Shown here: piece by piece, positions 18,782 to 28,397 of the stretch | Layout: every line of letters begins with the position of its first letter | How positions within the stretch are numbered: position 1 is the first letter of the stretch | Translations under genes and position numbers: made by a program | DNA from: JBASEY01 sp049652745 | GTDB taxonomy: Bacteria; CSSED10-310 | Assembly: GCA_049652745.1 (NCBI GenBank) | Contig: JBASEY010000027.1 | Coordinates: forward strand, 53,426 to 117,425 | Length of the DNA stretch: 64,000 nucleotides | Direction: 5' to 3' | Notes under the pieces: model-generated | Told to the model about the DNA's origin: nothing | The model's database searches: none | The model's input: the letters and a program-made list of their open reading frames with translations, nothing else

Positions 18782-19876
18782 TTAATTTGAATTCTCCGCG
18801 GTTCCCTGAACCTCTTGGCTGCCATCAGCCGGCGATTCCTTTTCAGCTTCCCCTACAACATCTTCTCCCTTTACATCGACCGAATCCAAATCTGGAATAT
18901 CCTGAGCGTCTTGGCTGCTTGAAGCCGACGCATCACTTTCAGCAACCGGCACGATTTTTTCTTTCTCCGTGCCTTCCAAAGCCGAACCCAAAACATTCTG
19001 TTCGGCTTCCGGCCGAAAGCTGACACTGACTTTCGAAGGCCTCAAAACTTTATCGCCCAAAAAATACCCAACTTGGAGTTCTTCAATAACCAGGTTTGAA
19101 GGGCCTTCCTCCACCGGCACTCTATTGACTGCTTCATGATTATAAGGGTCAAAGGGTTCGCCCAAAGCAGGAATCGGTCTGACATCGAGACTTCGAATAA
19201 AATTATCGAAATGTCGATAGATCAATTTGATACCCTGTAGTAATGACTCCGACGGCGTATCATAGTCCATCGGCCTACGTAAATCATCGATCACGGGAAG
19301 AAACTGTCGAATTATTTTAGCTTTTTCGATTTCGATAAAATCAGCCAGTTTTTTCTTGGACTGCTTCTGATAATTCATATAAGACGCAACTGTTTCCTGC
19401 CATTTACGTTTGTATTCTTCCGACTCCTCAACTGCATCCGCCCTGCTTTTCTCCAAATTTTCACACCGTTCCCGGAGCTTGTGAATCAATTGATTGGCTT
19501 CGTGTATTACACTTGTTTGGCTTTCCAGTTTTTTCTTGGCCTGACTTTGAACCAGTTCTAAAGTTGTTTCAAGCTCGGTTATCCGCGCCTGCATTGAAGC
19601 AAAGGCCGGTCCGTCATCCATTTGGCCTTTTTCTGTTTTTTCCGCCCCTTCGCCTTCAACCCGCTCAGCATCGATGACAAGCTTGATATGCTCAGGATAA
19701 TTCTCCAGCAAAGCCAAAGCCGATGCTATATAATCGTCTCCCATCTCAAGTTCATCTTCACGAATATCGTATTCCCCCACATCGCCGTTTTCAATGCTAA
19801 ACAGAATTTCATCCTCCTCCATTTTGTCAGGATCGGGTTCAGTGCTGTTTCGCTTTTTTTCTTCAGGCTCAGCCAT
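18782..19876 (-). CDS. grpE: Nucleotide exchange factor GrpE with long acidic tails
   Basis: Exchanges ADP for ATP on DnaK. The recognisable GrpE core, a long coiled coil followed by the beta domain, runs from about residue 110 to 290 (ESEEYKRKWQETVASYMNYQ, LPVIDDLRRPMDY, FDPYNHEAVNRVPVEEGP, GYFLGDKVLRPSKVSVS). At 364 residues it is nearly twice the usual 190-200. The extra N-terminal 105 residues are Asp/Glu rich with a regular helical patch (DYIASALALLENYPEHIKL). The extra C-terminal 75 residues are acidic and low complexity. Overlaps the end of hrcA by 8 nt. Confidence 0.93.
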   Translation of the reverse strand: MAEPEEKKRNSTEPDPDKMEEDEILFSIENGDVGEYDIREDELEMGDDYIASALALLENYPEHIKLVIDAERVEGEGAEKTEKGQMDDGPAFASMQARITELETTLELVQSQAKKKLESQTSVIHEANQLIHKLRERCENLEKSRADAVEESEEYKRKWQETVASYMNYQKQSKKKLADFIEIEKAKIIRQFLPVIDDLRRPMDYDTPSESLLQGIKLIYRHFDNFIRSLDVRPIPALGEPFDPYNHEAVNRVPVEEGPSNLVIEELQVGYFLGDKVLRPSKVSVSFRPEAEQNVLGSALEGTEKEKIVPVAESDASASSSQDAQDIPDLDSVDVKGEDVVGEAEKESPADGSQEVQGTAENSN

Positions 19877-20990
19877 GACGTTTGTCTCCCATTTTGTCGG
19901 TTATATTTAAATCAGGGTCGATCCAATTCTGTAATAGTAATCCCAAAGCGGTGGCCATGTAAGAAACCAAAGAGACAACCTCCTTATAATGCATACGTTT
20001 CGGCCCAATAACACCCAGTCCTCCGGCAACATTTTCATTGACCGTATATTTTGCAGCGACCACACTCATATCGCTGATTTCGGGAATATCCGTTTCCGTT
20101 CCGATTGCAACCGAAACGCCGTCTCCCTCCATGCACCGATCGAGCAGACGAATCATGGCGGTACGTTCGGTAAAAGTCCTGAACAGCTCACGCAGTTTGG
20201 ACAAATCTTTGAATTCCGGTAAATCCAAAATGTTAAACGCGCCCTCGATATAAACCTGATCAGCTTTCTCCAGCAGATTTCTATTAATGGCCATCTCCCC
20301 AAGCCGCACTGCAGAATCAAGCAGCAGATCGTATTTTCTTCTGTCTTCTTCCCAAATACATGCAATATCTTTCCGTATCTCGACCAGGTTTTTATCGGCA
20401 AAACGTTCATTGAGCAGCCGTGTTATTTTATCCAGAAAATCTTGGTCATAATCCTGCTCGGTAACCAGATATTTATTCTGGATCAATCCATTTTCAGCGA
20501 CAAAAACAGCCAGTACACGAAATTCTTTGACGCGGATAAATTGTATTCGTCTAAAGATCAGATTGGTAAATCTCGGAGCAATTACCAATCCCGTATAATT
20601 CGTCAAGCGGCTAAGGAGTTGTGATGCCTGCAACATAACCCGCTCAATTTCGTTCCGCTCATCCAAACTCTTTTGAATGTTATGTTGTGATTCCTGAGTC
20701 AGTTGCGTTTCAGAGTCACTGACTGAAATAAAATTGTCGACGTAAAATCGGTATCCTGCATCTGTCGGCACACGTCCGGCACTTATATGAGGTTGTTCAA
20801 GAAGACCATGATCTTCCAAATCCGCCATGATATTTCGAATGGTCGCTGCACTGAGACCGAATTCTTTGGCGATTCTTCTTGAACCTACCGGCTCGGCAGC
20901 TCGGATATATTCTTCCATGATGACACGAAAAACTTTTAAATCGCGGTCCGACAAACCTGAACGACTTTCTATGTTATCGGCATTTATCAC
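19869..20990 (-). CDS. hrcA: Heat-shock repressor HrcA
   Basis: Represses groE/dnaK operons by binding CIRCE. 373 residues: a winged-helix domain with ERSGLSDRDLKVFRVIMEEY-like opening, EPVGSRRIAKEFGLSAATIRNIMADLE and the wing HISAGRVPTDAGYRFYVD, then a GAF-like dimer domain and C-terminal GVIGPKRMHYKEVVSLV (family box GPxRMxY). The start is GTG with GAGGTG upstream. First gene of hrcA-grpE-dnaK-prmA-rsmE-pbp1A. No CIRCE-like inverted repeat is visible in the 123 bp upstream, so autoregulation through CIRCE is not supported here. Confidence 0.96.
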   Translation of the reverse strand: MINADNIESRSGLSDRDLKVFRVIMEEYIRAAEPVGSRRIAKEFGLSAATIRNIMADLEDHGLLEQPHISAGRVPTDAGYRFYVDNFISVSDSETQLTQESQHNIQKSLDERNEIERVMLQASQLLSRLTNYTGLVIAPRFTNLIFRRIQFIRVKEFRVLAVFVAENGLIQNKYLVTEQDYDQDFLDKITRLLNERFADKNLVEIRKDIACIWEEDRRKYDLLLDSAVRLGEMAINRNLLEKADQVYIEGAFNILDLPEFKDLSKLRELFRTFTERTAMIRLLDRCMEGDGVSVAIGTETDIPEISDMSVVAAKYTVNENVAGGLGVIGPKRMHYKEVVSLVSYMATALGLLLQNWIDPDLNITDKMGDKRHG

Positions 20991-21113
20991 TATGGCACCT
21001 CGTTCGCTCGATCACTCCCCTCCTCGTCAATACCATACGTCATTCAAACGCTTTTTGGCAAATACCTTTGATGCCCTTGATTTTATCTCATCCCGACTGT
21101 TATATGTTCGGTT

Positions 21114-22787
21114 ATGAAAGCTCTAACTCGTCCATATAACCTTTTACTAATTGCCGGCATTCTCATTTTCTCCGGATGCAACCAAACCCAGTTTCCAGAA
21201 ATTCCGCAATCGACGGGTCTTACCATTTTAGGCCTGGACGGCGCCACATGGAGCGTCATCGATTTCTTGATAGACAAAGGTGAATTACCTGGATTCAAAC
21301 GATTGAAAGAGGAAGGTTCATGGGGATTCCTTGAAACGTTTACTCCCACTGAATCCATATCGCTTTGGACTACGATCGCAACCGGAGTATCGCCGTCGCG
21401 TCACGGCGTTCACACGTTCACCAGACGAATACCCGGAACCGATCAATATGTGCCTTCTCCCAGCACCGACAGGCAAGTTCCAGCTCTATGGAACATGGTT
21501 TCAGATAAGGGTAAAACCGTCGTCTCTGTTAAGTGGTTCGCTACTTGGCCCGCTGAACAAGTCAACGGAGCCATGTTGTCACCTCGACTGGAAGCTGAGG
21601 ACACGGATCCCAGAACATATCCTCTGGATTTATTCAATGAAATCGATCCCTTCCGCTACCAAAGCATAATGGATGATTTTCCGCAGCCCCCACTTCCGAA
21701 GCAAAACCCTCAAATGCTTCTGCAGCAACCAATCAAGGCTCTCAATTCAGAACGAAATGCGCCTCCTATATTGATCGGTCAAAGCAAGGTGAGTTCGAAA
21801 ATGTTCGACGACACCTCTGTCTGGCTTGCAGGTAAATATGTTTATAATAAATATTCGCCTGATCTGTTCATGTTATATCTGAAAAGCACTGACAGAGTTC
21901 AGCATTTTCTTTGGGGTTCACACAACGAAAACAGCGTTGACCCGGAAAAAAAAGCGGAAGCCGAGGCTATTTATGTCTGGTACCGCTTTTATGATGATAT
22001 CATCCTGGAATTACTCGAAGATCAAACCCGAACTCTGATGGTGGTTTCAGATCATGGATTTCATTCACTGGAGAGCGTCGATGATCCCTATTATATTTGG
22101 GATATCGATTTCGATTTGATCCTGGAGTTTGCCGGTTTTCTTGTCCGGCATGGCCAAAAAACCGCTTGGCCGCAGACTTCGGCTTATACCTATCGCAATA
22201 TGCCTTATGATAAAGCAGTCTTGTTTCGATTGAACATGGTCGGGCGTGAGCCGGACGGAGTTGTCACGCAGGAAGCAGCCTCATCCCAGCTTGGAGACTT
22301 AGCTGCAACTTTGAAGCAAATACAGACAATGGAGGGTATAAAGCTATTCGATGATATTCAGATTTTCGATGAGGAAGCTACCTTGTTTTGTAAATTGACC
22401 GATACAATATCATTGGATGACGTTATCTTTCTGGACAATCGTTTGTTAAAGCTCCGCAATATAATTATCCAAAAAGGACTGCCCCGGGGATTGCACACCC
22501 ATGCGCCGCCAGGCATTTTTGTCGCTCATGGTCCGGGTATTGAAAGAGGGAAAACAATAACAGGCGCAAAACTGTTCGATATCACTCCAACGGCATTGCG
22601 CATCTTGGGGCTTCCGGTAGCTCAAGATTTTGATGGGCACGTGATCGAAAATATTTTCAGCCCAGGTTGGAAAGCAATCGAATACATACCGACTTATGGC
22701 AGTAGACAAACCATCGATGAGTTGACCGTAACGGATGGTGACAATCGCATGCTCGACGAACTTCGAGCGCTTGGTTATATTCAGTAA
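21114..22787 (+). CDS. Lipoprotein alkaline-phosphatase-superfamily phosphodiesterase
   Basis: 557 residues. A lipoprotein signal peptide (GILIFSGC, Cys about residue 22) is followed by a type I phosphodiesterase/nucleotide pyrophosphatase fold: TILGLDGATWSVID (metal-binding Asp), ESISLWTTIATGVSPSRHGV (nucleophile Ser/Thr region), YLKSTDRVQHFLWG, VVSDHGFHSLES and LPRGLHTHAPPGIFVAHGPG. The C-terminus DELRALGYIQ is almost the same as that of the sulfatase at 973-2433. Outer-membrane or periplasmic lipid-anchored enzyme; substrate unknown. Divergent from hrcA with 123 bp between the starts. Confidence 0.82.
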   Translation: MKALTRPYNLLLIAGILIFSGCNQTQFPEIPQSTGLTILGLDGATWSVIDFLIDKGELPGFKRLKEEGSWGFLETFTPTESISLWTTIATGVSPSRHGVHTFTRRIPGTDQYVPSPSTDRQVPALWNMVSDKGKTVVSVKWFATWPAEQVNGAMLSPRLEAEDTDPRTYPLDLFNEIDPFRYQSIMDDFPQPPLPKQNPQMLLQQPIKALNSERNAPPILIGQSKVSSKMFDDTSVWLAGKYVYNKYSPDLFMLYLKSTDRVQHFLWGSHNENSVDPEKKAEAEAIYVWYRFYDDIILELLEDQTRTLMVVSDHGFHSLESVDDPYYIWDIDFDLILEFAGFLVRHGQKTAWPQTSAYTYRNMPYDKAVLFRLNMVGREPDGVVTQEAASSQLGDLAATLKQIQTMEGIKLFDDIQIFDEEATLFCKLTDTISLDDVIFLDNRLLKLRNIIIQKGLPRGLHTHAPPGIFVAHGPGIERGKTITGAKLFDITPTALRILGLPVAQDFDGHVIENIFSPGWKAIEYIPTYGSRQTIDELTVTDGDNRMLDELRALGYIQ

Positions 22788-23014
22788 CAAAAAGTATGTT
22801 TTTTCATTTGAGAGAGGCAACGACGACTTACCGCAAAACGGTCTCAAAGCCCGTGCTTCTCGGGCAGCACAACTCGTGAACCGGATTGAACAATTCGATC
22901 ATTTTCACCAGTGTTCGGGTATCGTACATCAGCAAAATCGGTCATTTTCTGATTTGAAATCGTCCGACGACTTCATTTCAACGTGTTTCTACGGACACCT
23001 CTTTAATGCCCGAC

Positions 23015-26000
23015 CTACTTGCATCCAGGCCCGGTTATCCGGCTTCTGCCACCGCTTTGTGGCGTTACCTCGATCTGCGTACTTATCCTCTCCTTCAAGG
23101 CGGTTACGTGTGAAATAACACCAATCAATTTGCCCTCCTGTTGAAGTCCCGCCAGGGTGTCCAGGGCGGTATCGAGGGCATCTTCATCTAGAGCTCCGAA
23201 ACCCTCATCGAGGAAAAGCGAGTCAATCCTGACGTTTTTACTGGCCATCTGGGACAACCCCAAAGCCAGGGCGAGGCTGACGATAAAGCTCTCTCCGCCG
23301 GAAAGGTTTTTGGTGGAGCGAATTTCTCCTGCCTGATAGTTGTCGACCACGTTCAGCTCCAAGGGCTGAGCATTGTCTCTGGTCAGCAGGTAGCGGTCAC
23401 TCATCTTCTGCAGTTGCCGATTGGCGTGACCAATCATGATATCAAAGGTCAACCCCTGAGCAAAATTGCGGTATTTTTTGCCATCAGCAGAGCCGATCAA
23501 TGCGTGCAGGTTATCCCACCTGCTACACTCCTTTTTCTGTGCATCGATAAGTGCTTGTTTCTCCTTGATACGTTCTTTAGCAAGTATATTCTCACTTAGC
23601 TTGTGCTTAAAACCAGCAATGATGTCATACAGCTCTTTCAGGGCATCCTCGTATTCCTTGAGTTGGGGTTCAAGCTCTTCCAACGACTTGTCAGTGATCT
23701 TGCGGGCCATTTCCGTGGCCAAGCGCGTCTCTCGATCCTTTTGTCTAGCTTTTAGGTCTACTTGACGCTCATCCAGACCCTTGGCCGTGGCCGTCAAAGC
23801 AGCTCGAGCTTCTGCAGACAATCTAGCTGCCAGGAACTGTTCTTCGTTTGAAAAGCCAATGGGTGCGAGAACTGCGGCGAAATCATTTTCCAACTCAGTC
23901 AGTTCGGGTTCTCGTTGGTCAATACGTTTCCTCAGAGATTCGACGCGCTCCTTAGCAGTATTCAATTTTTGTTGGAGTTCATTGTGCCGTTCTCTGGCCC
24001 GTTTTTCGGTATCTTCGGCTTCCGAAATCGCCTTGTTTAAACGGCGCTCTTCATCGTCGGGATTCTTGTCGCTGAACAGTTCAGAACGCTTCTCACTAAC
24101 TGTGGCAAGTTCCTTTTTCAAGATTTCCAGGCGTTCCAGCTTTTCGGTCAAGGTGTTGCTTTGAAGATGGATAAGATCATCAAGCCGTTTCATTTCGCTC
24201 TCTACGGCGGTAATCTGATTTTTGATCTCTGTTTTATTTTCGATCTGGGCCAGCCACGCCACCCTCCGCTCCTTAAGTGATTCGATCAGCGATGAAATGT
24301 CCGCTTCAGGTATGACTGAAATACCAAGCGGCTGGAGTTTTTTGGTAACGGTCTGCCTTCGTTCGTCAAAATCGGCACGCAATTGCACCAGGCTCTTCTC
24401 CACCTCGGCACGCACTATCTCGGCAGCCGTCTTCTTATTATTTGCTACAGCCTCCAGATCTTTAGCCTCCAGCAGTTTGTTGCGAGCTTGATTTTCAGTT
24501 TCTTTGTACTTCTCGATTTCGGCTTCTTTGTACTCGGCTTTACTGATTAGCCTGGTCAATTTGCTAATCTTCAGTTCGATTTCATCGGGAACAGGGACAT
24601 TCCCCTCAGCATACGGGTGCTCGGTTGCGCCACAGAGTGGACAAGGCTTGCCATCTTCCAGCTTTGCCCGATGCTCCTCTAGCTCTGCAATCTTCGTAAG
24701 CAAGGTCATTTCACGCAGCAGGTTTTTTTCCTCGGTGCGGTATTCCCGCAACAGGCGGTCACCCAATAGTTGATCCAAGTCATCTTTAGCCTGCTGAAGC
24801 TGTTTTGAGGCGCTCTCCAACTTCTGCTTTTGTTTGCCGACTTCCTTCTGCGACTTTGCAAGTGATTCTGTTGCCGCTTCCAGGTCCCTATTGGCTTTTT
24901 TTTGAGCCTCCTCCTTTTGAACGATTTCATTTTGCTTGGAAAGCAGGCTGCTCAACTGTTCCTCAACACCCGCCAGGCCGCCGATCAGCCATTCATCCCG
25001 AGCATTGTCTCTGAGGTAGCCGTTGACACTTTCAAGTGCCTCCTGGGCCTTGGATCGTTTATCCAGTTCTTCAAGTCGGGCTTTTTTGTCAGCGTCAATC
25101 TTGTCCGCATCCCTCTTGCAGCTCTTATCGCCTTCCGAAATTGCTTTTTTCAGACCGTCAAGTTCCTTATCCAGTAAGCGAACATCCCGCAATATAGGCT
25201 CGGTATCTTTCAGTTTTTTTTTGGCCTCGGCGGTGTGTAGCTCAGCCAAATCCAGCACCCCGGCCTGTTCCTTGGCGAGGGATTCGATTCCAGGAAGAGC
25301 ATCTGCAGCGGTTTTCAATTTGACTCTGTCATCTGTCTGCTGTTTCCGGATGGCATCAAGCGTTGCGTATGCGCCGTCCAGTGAGGCGGCGTTCAAAGCC
25401 CGCTCGAGCTTTTCACGATCCGGTTTAAACATTTCGATATCATTTTGCAGCTCATCCGCCTCGTCAGCCAGTTCACTGATCTCTTTCTTCAGTCCGTCAA
25501 TAGCAGTGAGCCAGGCTATCGCCTTTCCGGTTTCAGCCGATTTGGCTGCAAGCTCTCCTTCTTCTTGTCGCTTCGTTTCAAGCGCTTCTGCAATCTCGTG
25601 TTCCTGCTCCGGCTCAAGAATCACGATGCCTGCCGTTTCCGCCTGGAGCAACTCCAGTTTTTTCTGCTCCTCGCGCTGGCGCTCATGGACACGGATGGAT
25701 ATCTGGCTGTAGATCTCTGTGCCCGTTATCTGCTCCAGGATCGGAGCCCGCTCATCCGGTGCCGCCTGAAGGAACTTGGCAAAGTCGCCCTGGGCCAGCA
25801 ACATGGATCGGGTGAAACGATCAAAGTCCATGCCGGTAACTGATTCGATCCGGTCGGCAACCCCTTTGATCCTGGATTCTAAAATTTCGCCGGAATCGGC
25901 ATCGGCAATTTCGTGCTCCGGGTTCTGAAGTTCGCCATCCGGTTTCTTGCGTGCCCGGCGTTGGCTCCAGTGACAGCGGTAACGGCCGGATTGGGTTTCG

Positions 26001-26254
26001 AAGGTCACCTCGGCAAAGCATTCGCCGGTCTGGCGCGACATGATTTCATTGCCGCTTTTGGTGACTCTATTCAGGCGAGGCGTCCGCCCGTAAAGGGCGA
26101 GACAGATGGCATCCAGGATCGTGGTCTTCCCCGAGCCGGTAGGCCCGGTTATGGCGAAGATGCCGTCAGCGACAAAGGCAGGGTGTGTCAGGTCTATTTG
26201 CCATTCATCGACCAGCGAGTTCAGATTTTTAAAGCGTATCTGTAGTATTTTCAT
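23015..26254 (-). CDS. sbcC: SbcC-type SMC ATPase (Rad50-like)
   Basis: 1079 residues. N-terminal ABC half with Walker A GPTGSGKTTILDAI near residue 37, Q-loop region MLLAQGDFAKFLQA near 147, two long coiled-coil arms separated by the zinc hook CPLCGATEHPYAEG near 545, and the C-terminal half with signature NLSGGESFIVSLALALGLS and Walker B IDSLFLDEGFGALDEDALD. Partner of SbcD in processing DNA ends and hairpins. The sequence sits at the left end of the accessory island, its GC content is higher than the neighbouring backbone, and it is in operon with a broken helicase-nuclease gene, so it is probably an island copy. Confidence 0.95.
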   Translation of the reverse strand: MKILQIRFKNLNSLVDEWQIDLTHPAFVADGIFAITGPTGSGKTTILDAICLALYGRTPRLNRVTKSGNEIMSRQTGECFAEVTFETQSGRYRCHWSQRRARKKPDGELQNPEHEIADADSGEILESRIKGVADRIESVTGMDFDRFTRSMLLAQGDFAKFLQAAPDERAPILEQITGTEIYSQISIRVHERQREEQKKLELLQAETAGIVILEPEQEHEIAEALETKRQEEGELAAKSAETGKAIAWLTAIDGLKKEISELADEADELQNDIEMFKPDREKLERALNAASLDGAYATLDAIRKQQTDDRVKLKTAADALPGIESLAKEQAGVLDLAELHTAEAKKKLKDTEPILRDVRLLDKELDGLKKAISEGDKSCKRDADKIDADKKARLEELDKRSKAQEALESVNGYLRDNARDEWLIGGLAGVEEQLSSLLSKQNEIVQKEEAQKKANRDLEAATESLAKSQKEVGKQKQKLESASKQLQQAKDDLDQLLGDRLLREYRTEEKNLLREMTLLTKIAELEEHRAKLEDGKPCPLCGATEHPYAEGNVPVPDEIELKISKLTRLISKAEYKEAEIEKYKETENQARNKLLEAKDLEAVANNKKTAAEIVRAEVEKSLVQLRADFDERRQTVTKKLQPLGISVIPEADISSLIESLKERRVAWLAQIENKTEIKNQITAVESEMKRLDDLIHLQSNTLTEKLERLEILKKELATVSEKRSELFSDKNPDDEERRLNKAISEAEDTEKRARERHNELQQKLNTAKERVESLRKRIDQREPELTELENDFAAVLAPIGFSNEEQFLAARLSAEARAALTATAKGLDERQVDLKARQKDRETRLATEMARKITDKSLEELEPQLKEYEDALKELYDIIAGFKHKLSENILAKERIKEKQALIDAQKKECSRWDNLHALIGSADGKKYRNFAQGLTFDIMIGHANRQLQKMSDRYLLTRDNAQPLELNVVDNYQAGEIRSTKNLSGGESFIVSLALALGLSQMASKNVRIDSLFLDEGFGALDEDALDTALDTLAGLQQEGKLIGVISHVTALKERISTQIEVTPQSGGRSRITGPGCK

Positions 26255-26265
26255 CGATAACCTCT

Positions 26266-27495
26266 CTATTCAGCCTGCACATCTTCTTCGTGGAGAGAGA
26301 CACGTGTTTCCCGGTAGGTTTGAAGCAGCTCCGGCCATTGCTCCTCCGGTACATTATGGGCAACAAGGCAGCGTTCAAAGACCTTATTCAGATCAAGAAC
26401 TTCAAGGGTTTCCTCTTCATGAGATCGTCCAAGAACACGATCGATGACGCGATTGTTCCTGATGCGGAGGATTTCGATTTGAGAATCGGCAACAGCCTCC
26501 TCCAGGCGTTCACGCAAATCGCCAATGACCTCGGCGCCATCGTAGATGACTTCGAGCCAACAGCGTGACCCCATTGCCGACAACTCGGCAATGCGGTCTG
26601 AGATGCTCTCCCACTCCCCTTTGATGCGCTCAAGTTGCTGGAAAACGGGCACGTCGATCAACTCTACAGATACAGATGAGCCTTCAAGCTCAACCAGGCA
26701 AACGCTCTTCTGCTGTTTTGCCTCTCCGAACCCCATAGGCAGAGGGGATCCGCTGTAACGTATGCTTTCTGAGCCCTTCACTTTTTGCGGGACATGAAGG
26801 TGTCCAAGCGCGAGATAGTAAAAGCAGGCTGGAAAAATCCCAGCCGTCACGTGAGCCAGGGAGCCGACATAAAGTTCGCGCACGCCATCACCATCGACGG
26901 TTTGCCCGCCTGCGGTGAAGAGATGGCCCATGCCTATAATGGGAATATCACTGTTCAACTCCGCCCGTATCTGATCAGCCAGAGCTCCGACAGCGGCATA
27001 ATGCTTACAAATGCCTTCGACCAGTTTGCGCCCCTTCGCTTCAGCACTCTCACCAGCCTCCACCGTGCGGACATCCCGGTCACGAAGGTAGGGGACGGCG
27101 CAGACAATCAGCTCCGGCGTATCATGCTCGTTACGGAGCACCAGCACTTCTTCCTCAGGAGAATCAGAAGCGCTGCCCACCACATGCACATCAAGCACTT
27201 TGAGCAGCGCCTTGGGGGCATTGAGAAAAGAGGGAGAGTCGTGGTTGCCTCCTATGATAACAACATGGCGGCAGCACGAGGCCGCCACCCGTCGGAGAAA
27301 GCCATAATAGAGTTCCTGGGCGCGATTGCTTGGAGCGCTGGTATCAAAGACATCGCCCGCCACCAGCAAGGCATCGATTTCATTCTGCTGTATCGTCTCG
27401 GCCAGCCAGGCCAGAAAAGCCTCGAACTCTTCGTAGCGTTTTCTGCCGTAAAGGCTGCGGCCGAGATGCCAGTCGGATGTATGAAGGATTTTCAT
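26266..27495 (-). CDS. sbcD: SbcD-type nuclease (Mre11-like)
   Basis: About 409 residues. Phosphoesterase metal motifs: MKILHTSDWHLGRS at the start, LVAGDVFDTSAPSN near 52, IIGGNHDSPSFLN near 84, GMGHLFTAGG near 190 and YLALGHLHVPQ near 227. With SbcC it cuts hairpins and protein-blocked ends. The ATG at 27495 has AAAGGA upstream and overlaps the stop of the preceding 61-residue ORF as ATGA; nine upstream codons in frame start with TTG and are not part of the conserved domain. Separated from sbcC by 11 nt. Confidence 0.95.
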   Translation of the reverse strand: MKILHTSDWHLGRSLYGRKRYEEFEAFLAWLAETIQQNEIDALLVAGDVFDTSAPSNRAQELYYGFLRRVAASCCRHVVIIGGNHDSPSFLNAPKALLKVLDVHVVGSASDSPEEEVLVLRNEHDTPELIVCAVPYLRDRDVRTVEAGESAEAKGRKLVEGICKHYAAVGALADQIRAELNSDIPIIGMGHLFTAGGQTVDGDGVRELYVGSLAHVTAGIFPACFYYLALGHLHVPQKVKGSESIRYSGSPLPMGFGEAKQQKSVCLVELEGSSVSVELIDVPVFQQLERIKGEWESISDRIAELSAMGSRCWLEVIYDGAEVIGDLRERLEEAVADSQIEILRIRNNRVIDRVLGRSHEEETLEVLDLNKVFERCLVAHNVPEEQWPELLQTYRETRVSLHEEDVQAE

Positions 27496-27677
27496 TCGAA
27501 CGTTCCTTTCTTCGATTTGCAATGAGGCCTATCCAGAAGCGCCATTAAAGAAAGTAGATCCGTTGGTTCTTCGATGGCTGTCCTCACCGCACTGATTTCT
27601 GTTTGAAATTCGTCGGTCTCTTGGTTGTGCTTGCGTATTACCGTGTTGCCCGCAGTTTTCCAATCTAGCATGCTCAT
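27492..27677 (-). CDS. Small ORF of 61 residues between helicase fragment and sbcD
   Basis: No family recognised. Mostly polar and helical (DEFQTEISAVRTAIEEP in the middle), no cysteines in pairs, no membrane segment. It overlaps the stop of the upstream helicase-nuclease fragment by 4 nt (ATGA) and the sbcD start by 4 nt (ATGA). This double coupling is the main argument that it is translated, and that helicase, small ORF, sbcD and sbcC were once a single operon. Confidence 0.55.
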   Translation of the reverse strand: MSMLDWKTAGNTVIRKHNQETDEFQTEISAVRTAIEEPTDLLSLMALLDRPHCKSKKGTFE

Positions 27678-28397
27678 TTCATCGTCCCTCTCAGCCGGGC
27701 AAACAGCTTGTCGATATACCTGTCACGATCATTGGTCATGAACAGCACATGCATCTCCTCCAGCTCTGCCTGGGTGTTACCCCATTTCAGTAACGGGTAT
27801 GGCGTCCATGAAAGGATGAAACTATTGAGGATTACGGTTAGGTCTTTCAACCGTTTCTCCACTTCTTTAATCCGTTTGTGGAATAGAACCTTCTCGCTGG
27901 CGGGTCCTTCGTGCAAAAGGCCGTGCGGCTCGATGAAGGTGACGAACTGTTTCCCGCCGATCAGTATCCACAGAATGAAATCGGGGTGCAAGTTTCTCGC
28001 CTCGAAGAATCCCACACCTTTGCCCCGGCTCATGTTCCTGAGCAGGAAGAGTTCCATCCCTTCCTTTTCCATAGCTGCCTTATGGCCGTCGCACCAGGTT
28101 TTCAGATCGGTGACAAAATGATCTTCGCTCTCGCCCAGTGCAACAGGCAGGATGACCCGGGAGAGTTCTTTATCCTTCCCATGCTTTGCGGCGTAGTGCC
28201 GATATTGCAGCAGGTTGACGTGCATCAGCAGCGTCTTGCCGCTGCCGGTGGCGTTCTGCATGCAGAGCTTGTTCAGGCTATCCTCGTTGTAAGGCGGCAT
28301 ATCGGCGTAATCGTCCCAGTGGCGGTTGAAACGCTCAACGAATGCATTGATATCGGTAAGCATCCCTTCACGATTGCCAAAAAAGCGGTCTAGATAA
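27674..28397 (-). pseudogene. Helicase-nuclease fragment A (type III Res-like), internally deleted
   Basis: Reading from the attC crossover, the frame encodes YLDRFFGNREGMLTD, then the helicase Walker A LCMQNATGSGKTLLMHV, and after about 25 residues passes straight into the C-terminal nuclease part (GKGVGFFEARNLHPDFILW, QFVTFIEPHGLLHEG). Helicase motifs II to VI are missing and so is everything before YLDRFF. The first ATG is at 28363 without a clear ribosome-binding site (229 codons). Full relatives are large DEAD/DEAH helicases with a PD-(D/E)xK-like tail. Copy B at 30189-30912 has the same deletion. It ends coupled to the 61-residue ORF. Confidence 0.75.

Noticed and set aside
22788..23014. 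Possible left junction or terminator of the island
   Set aside because: A small GCCCG/CGGGC hairpin near 22850 lacks a T-run, and no repeat of the tRNA end or of any island sequence is seen.
25023..25712. 229-residue plus-strand ORF opposite sbcC
   Set aside because: Ser/Ala-rich low-complexity translation antisense to the coiled-coil part of sbcC; no ribosome-binding site and no family.
26785..27525. 246-residue plus-strand ORF opposite sbcD
   Set aside because: Mirror of strong sbcD codon periodicity; the sbcD motifs on the other strand are complete.
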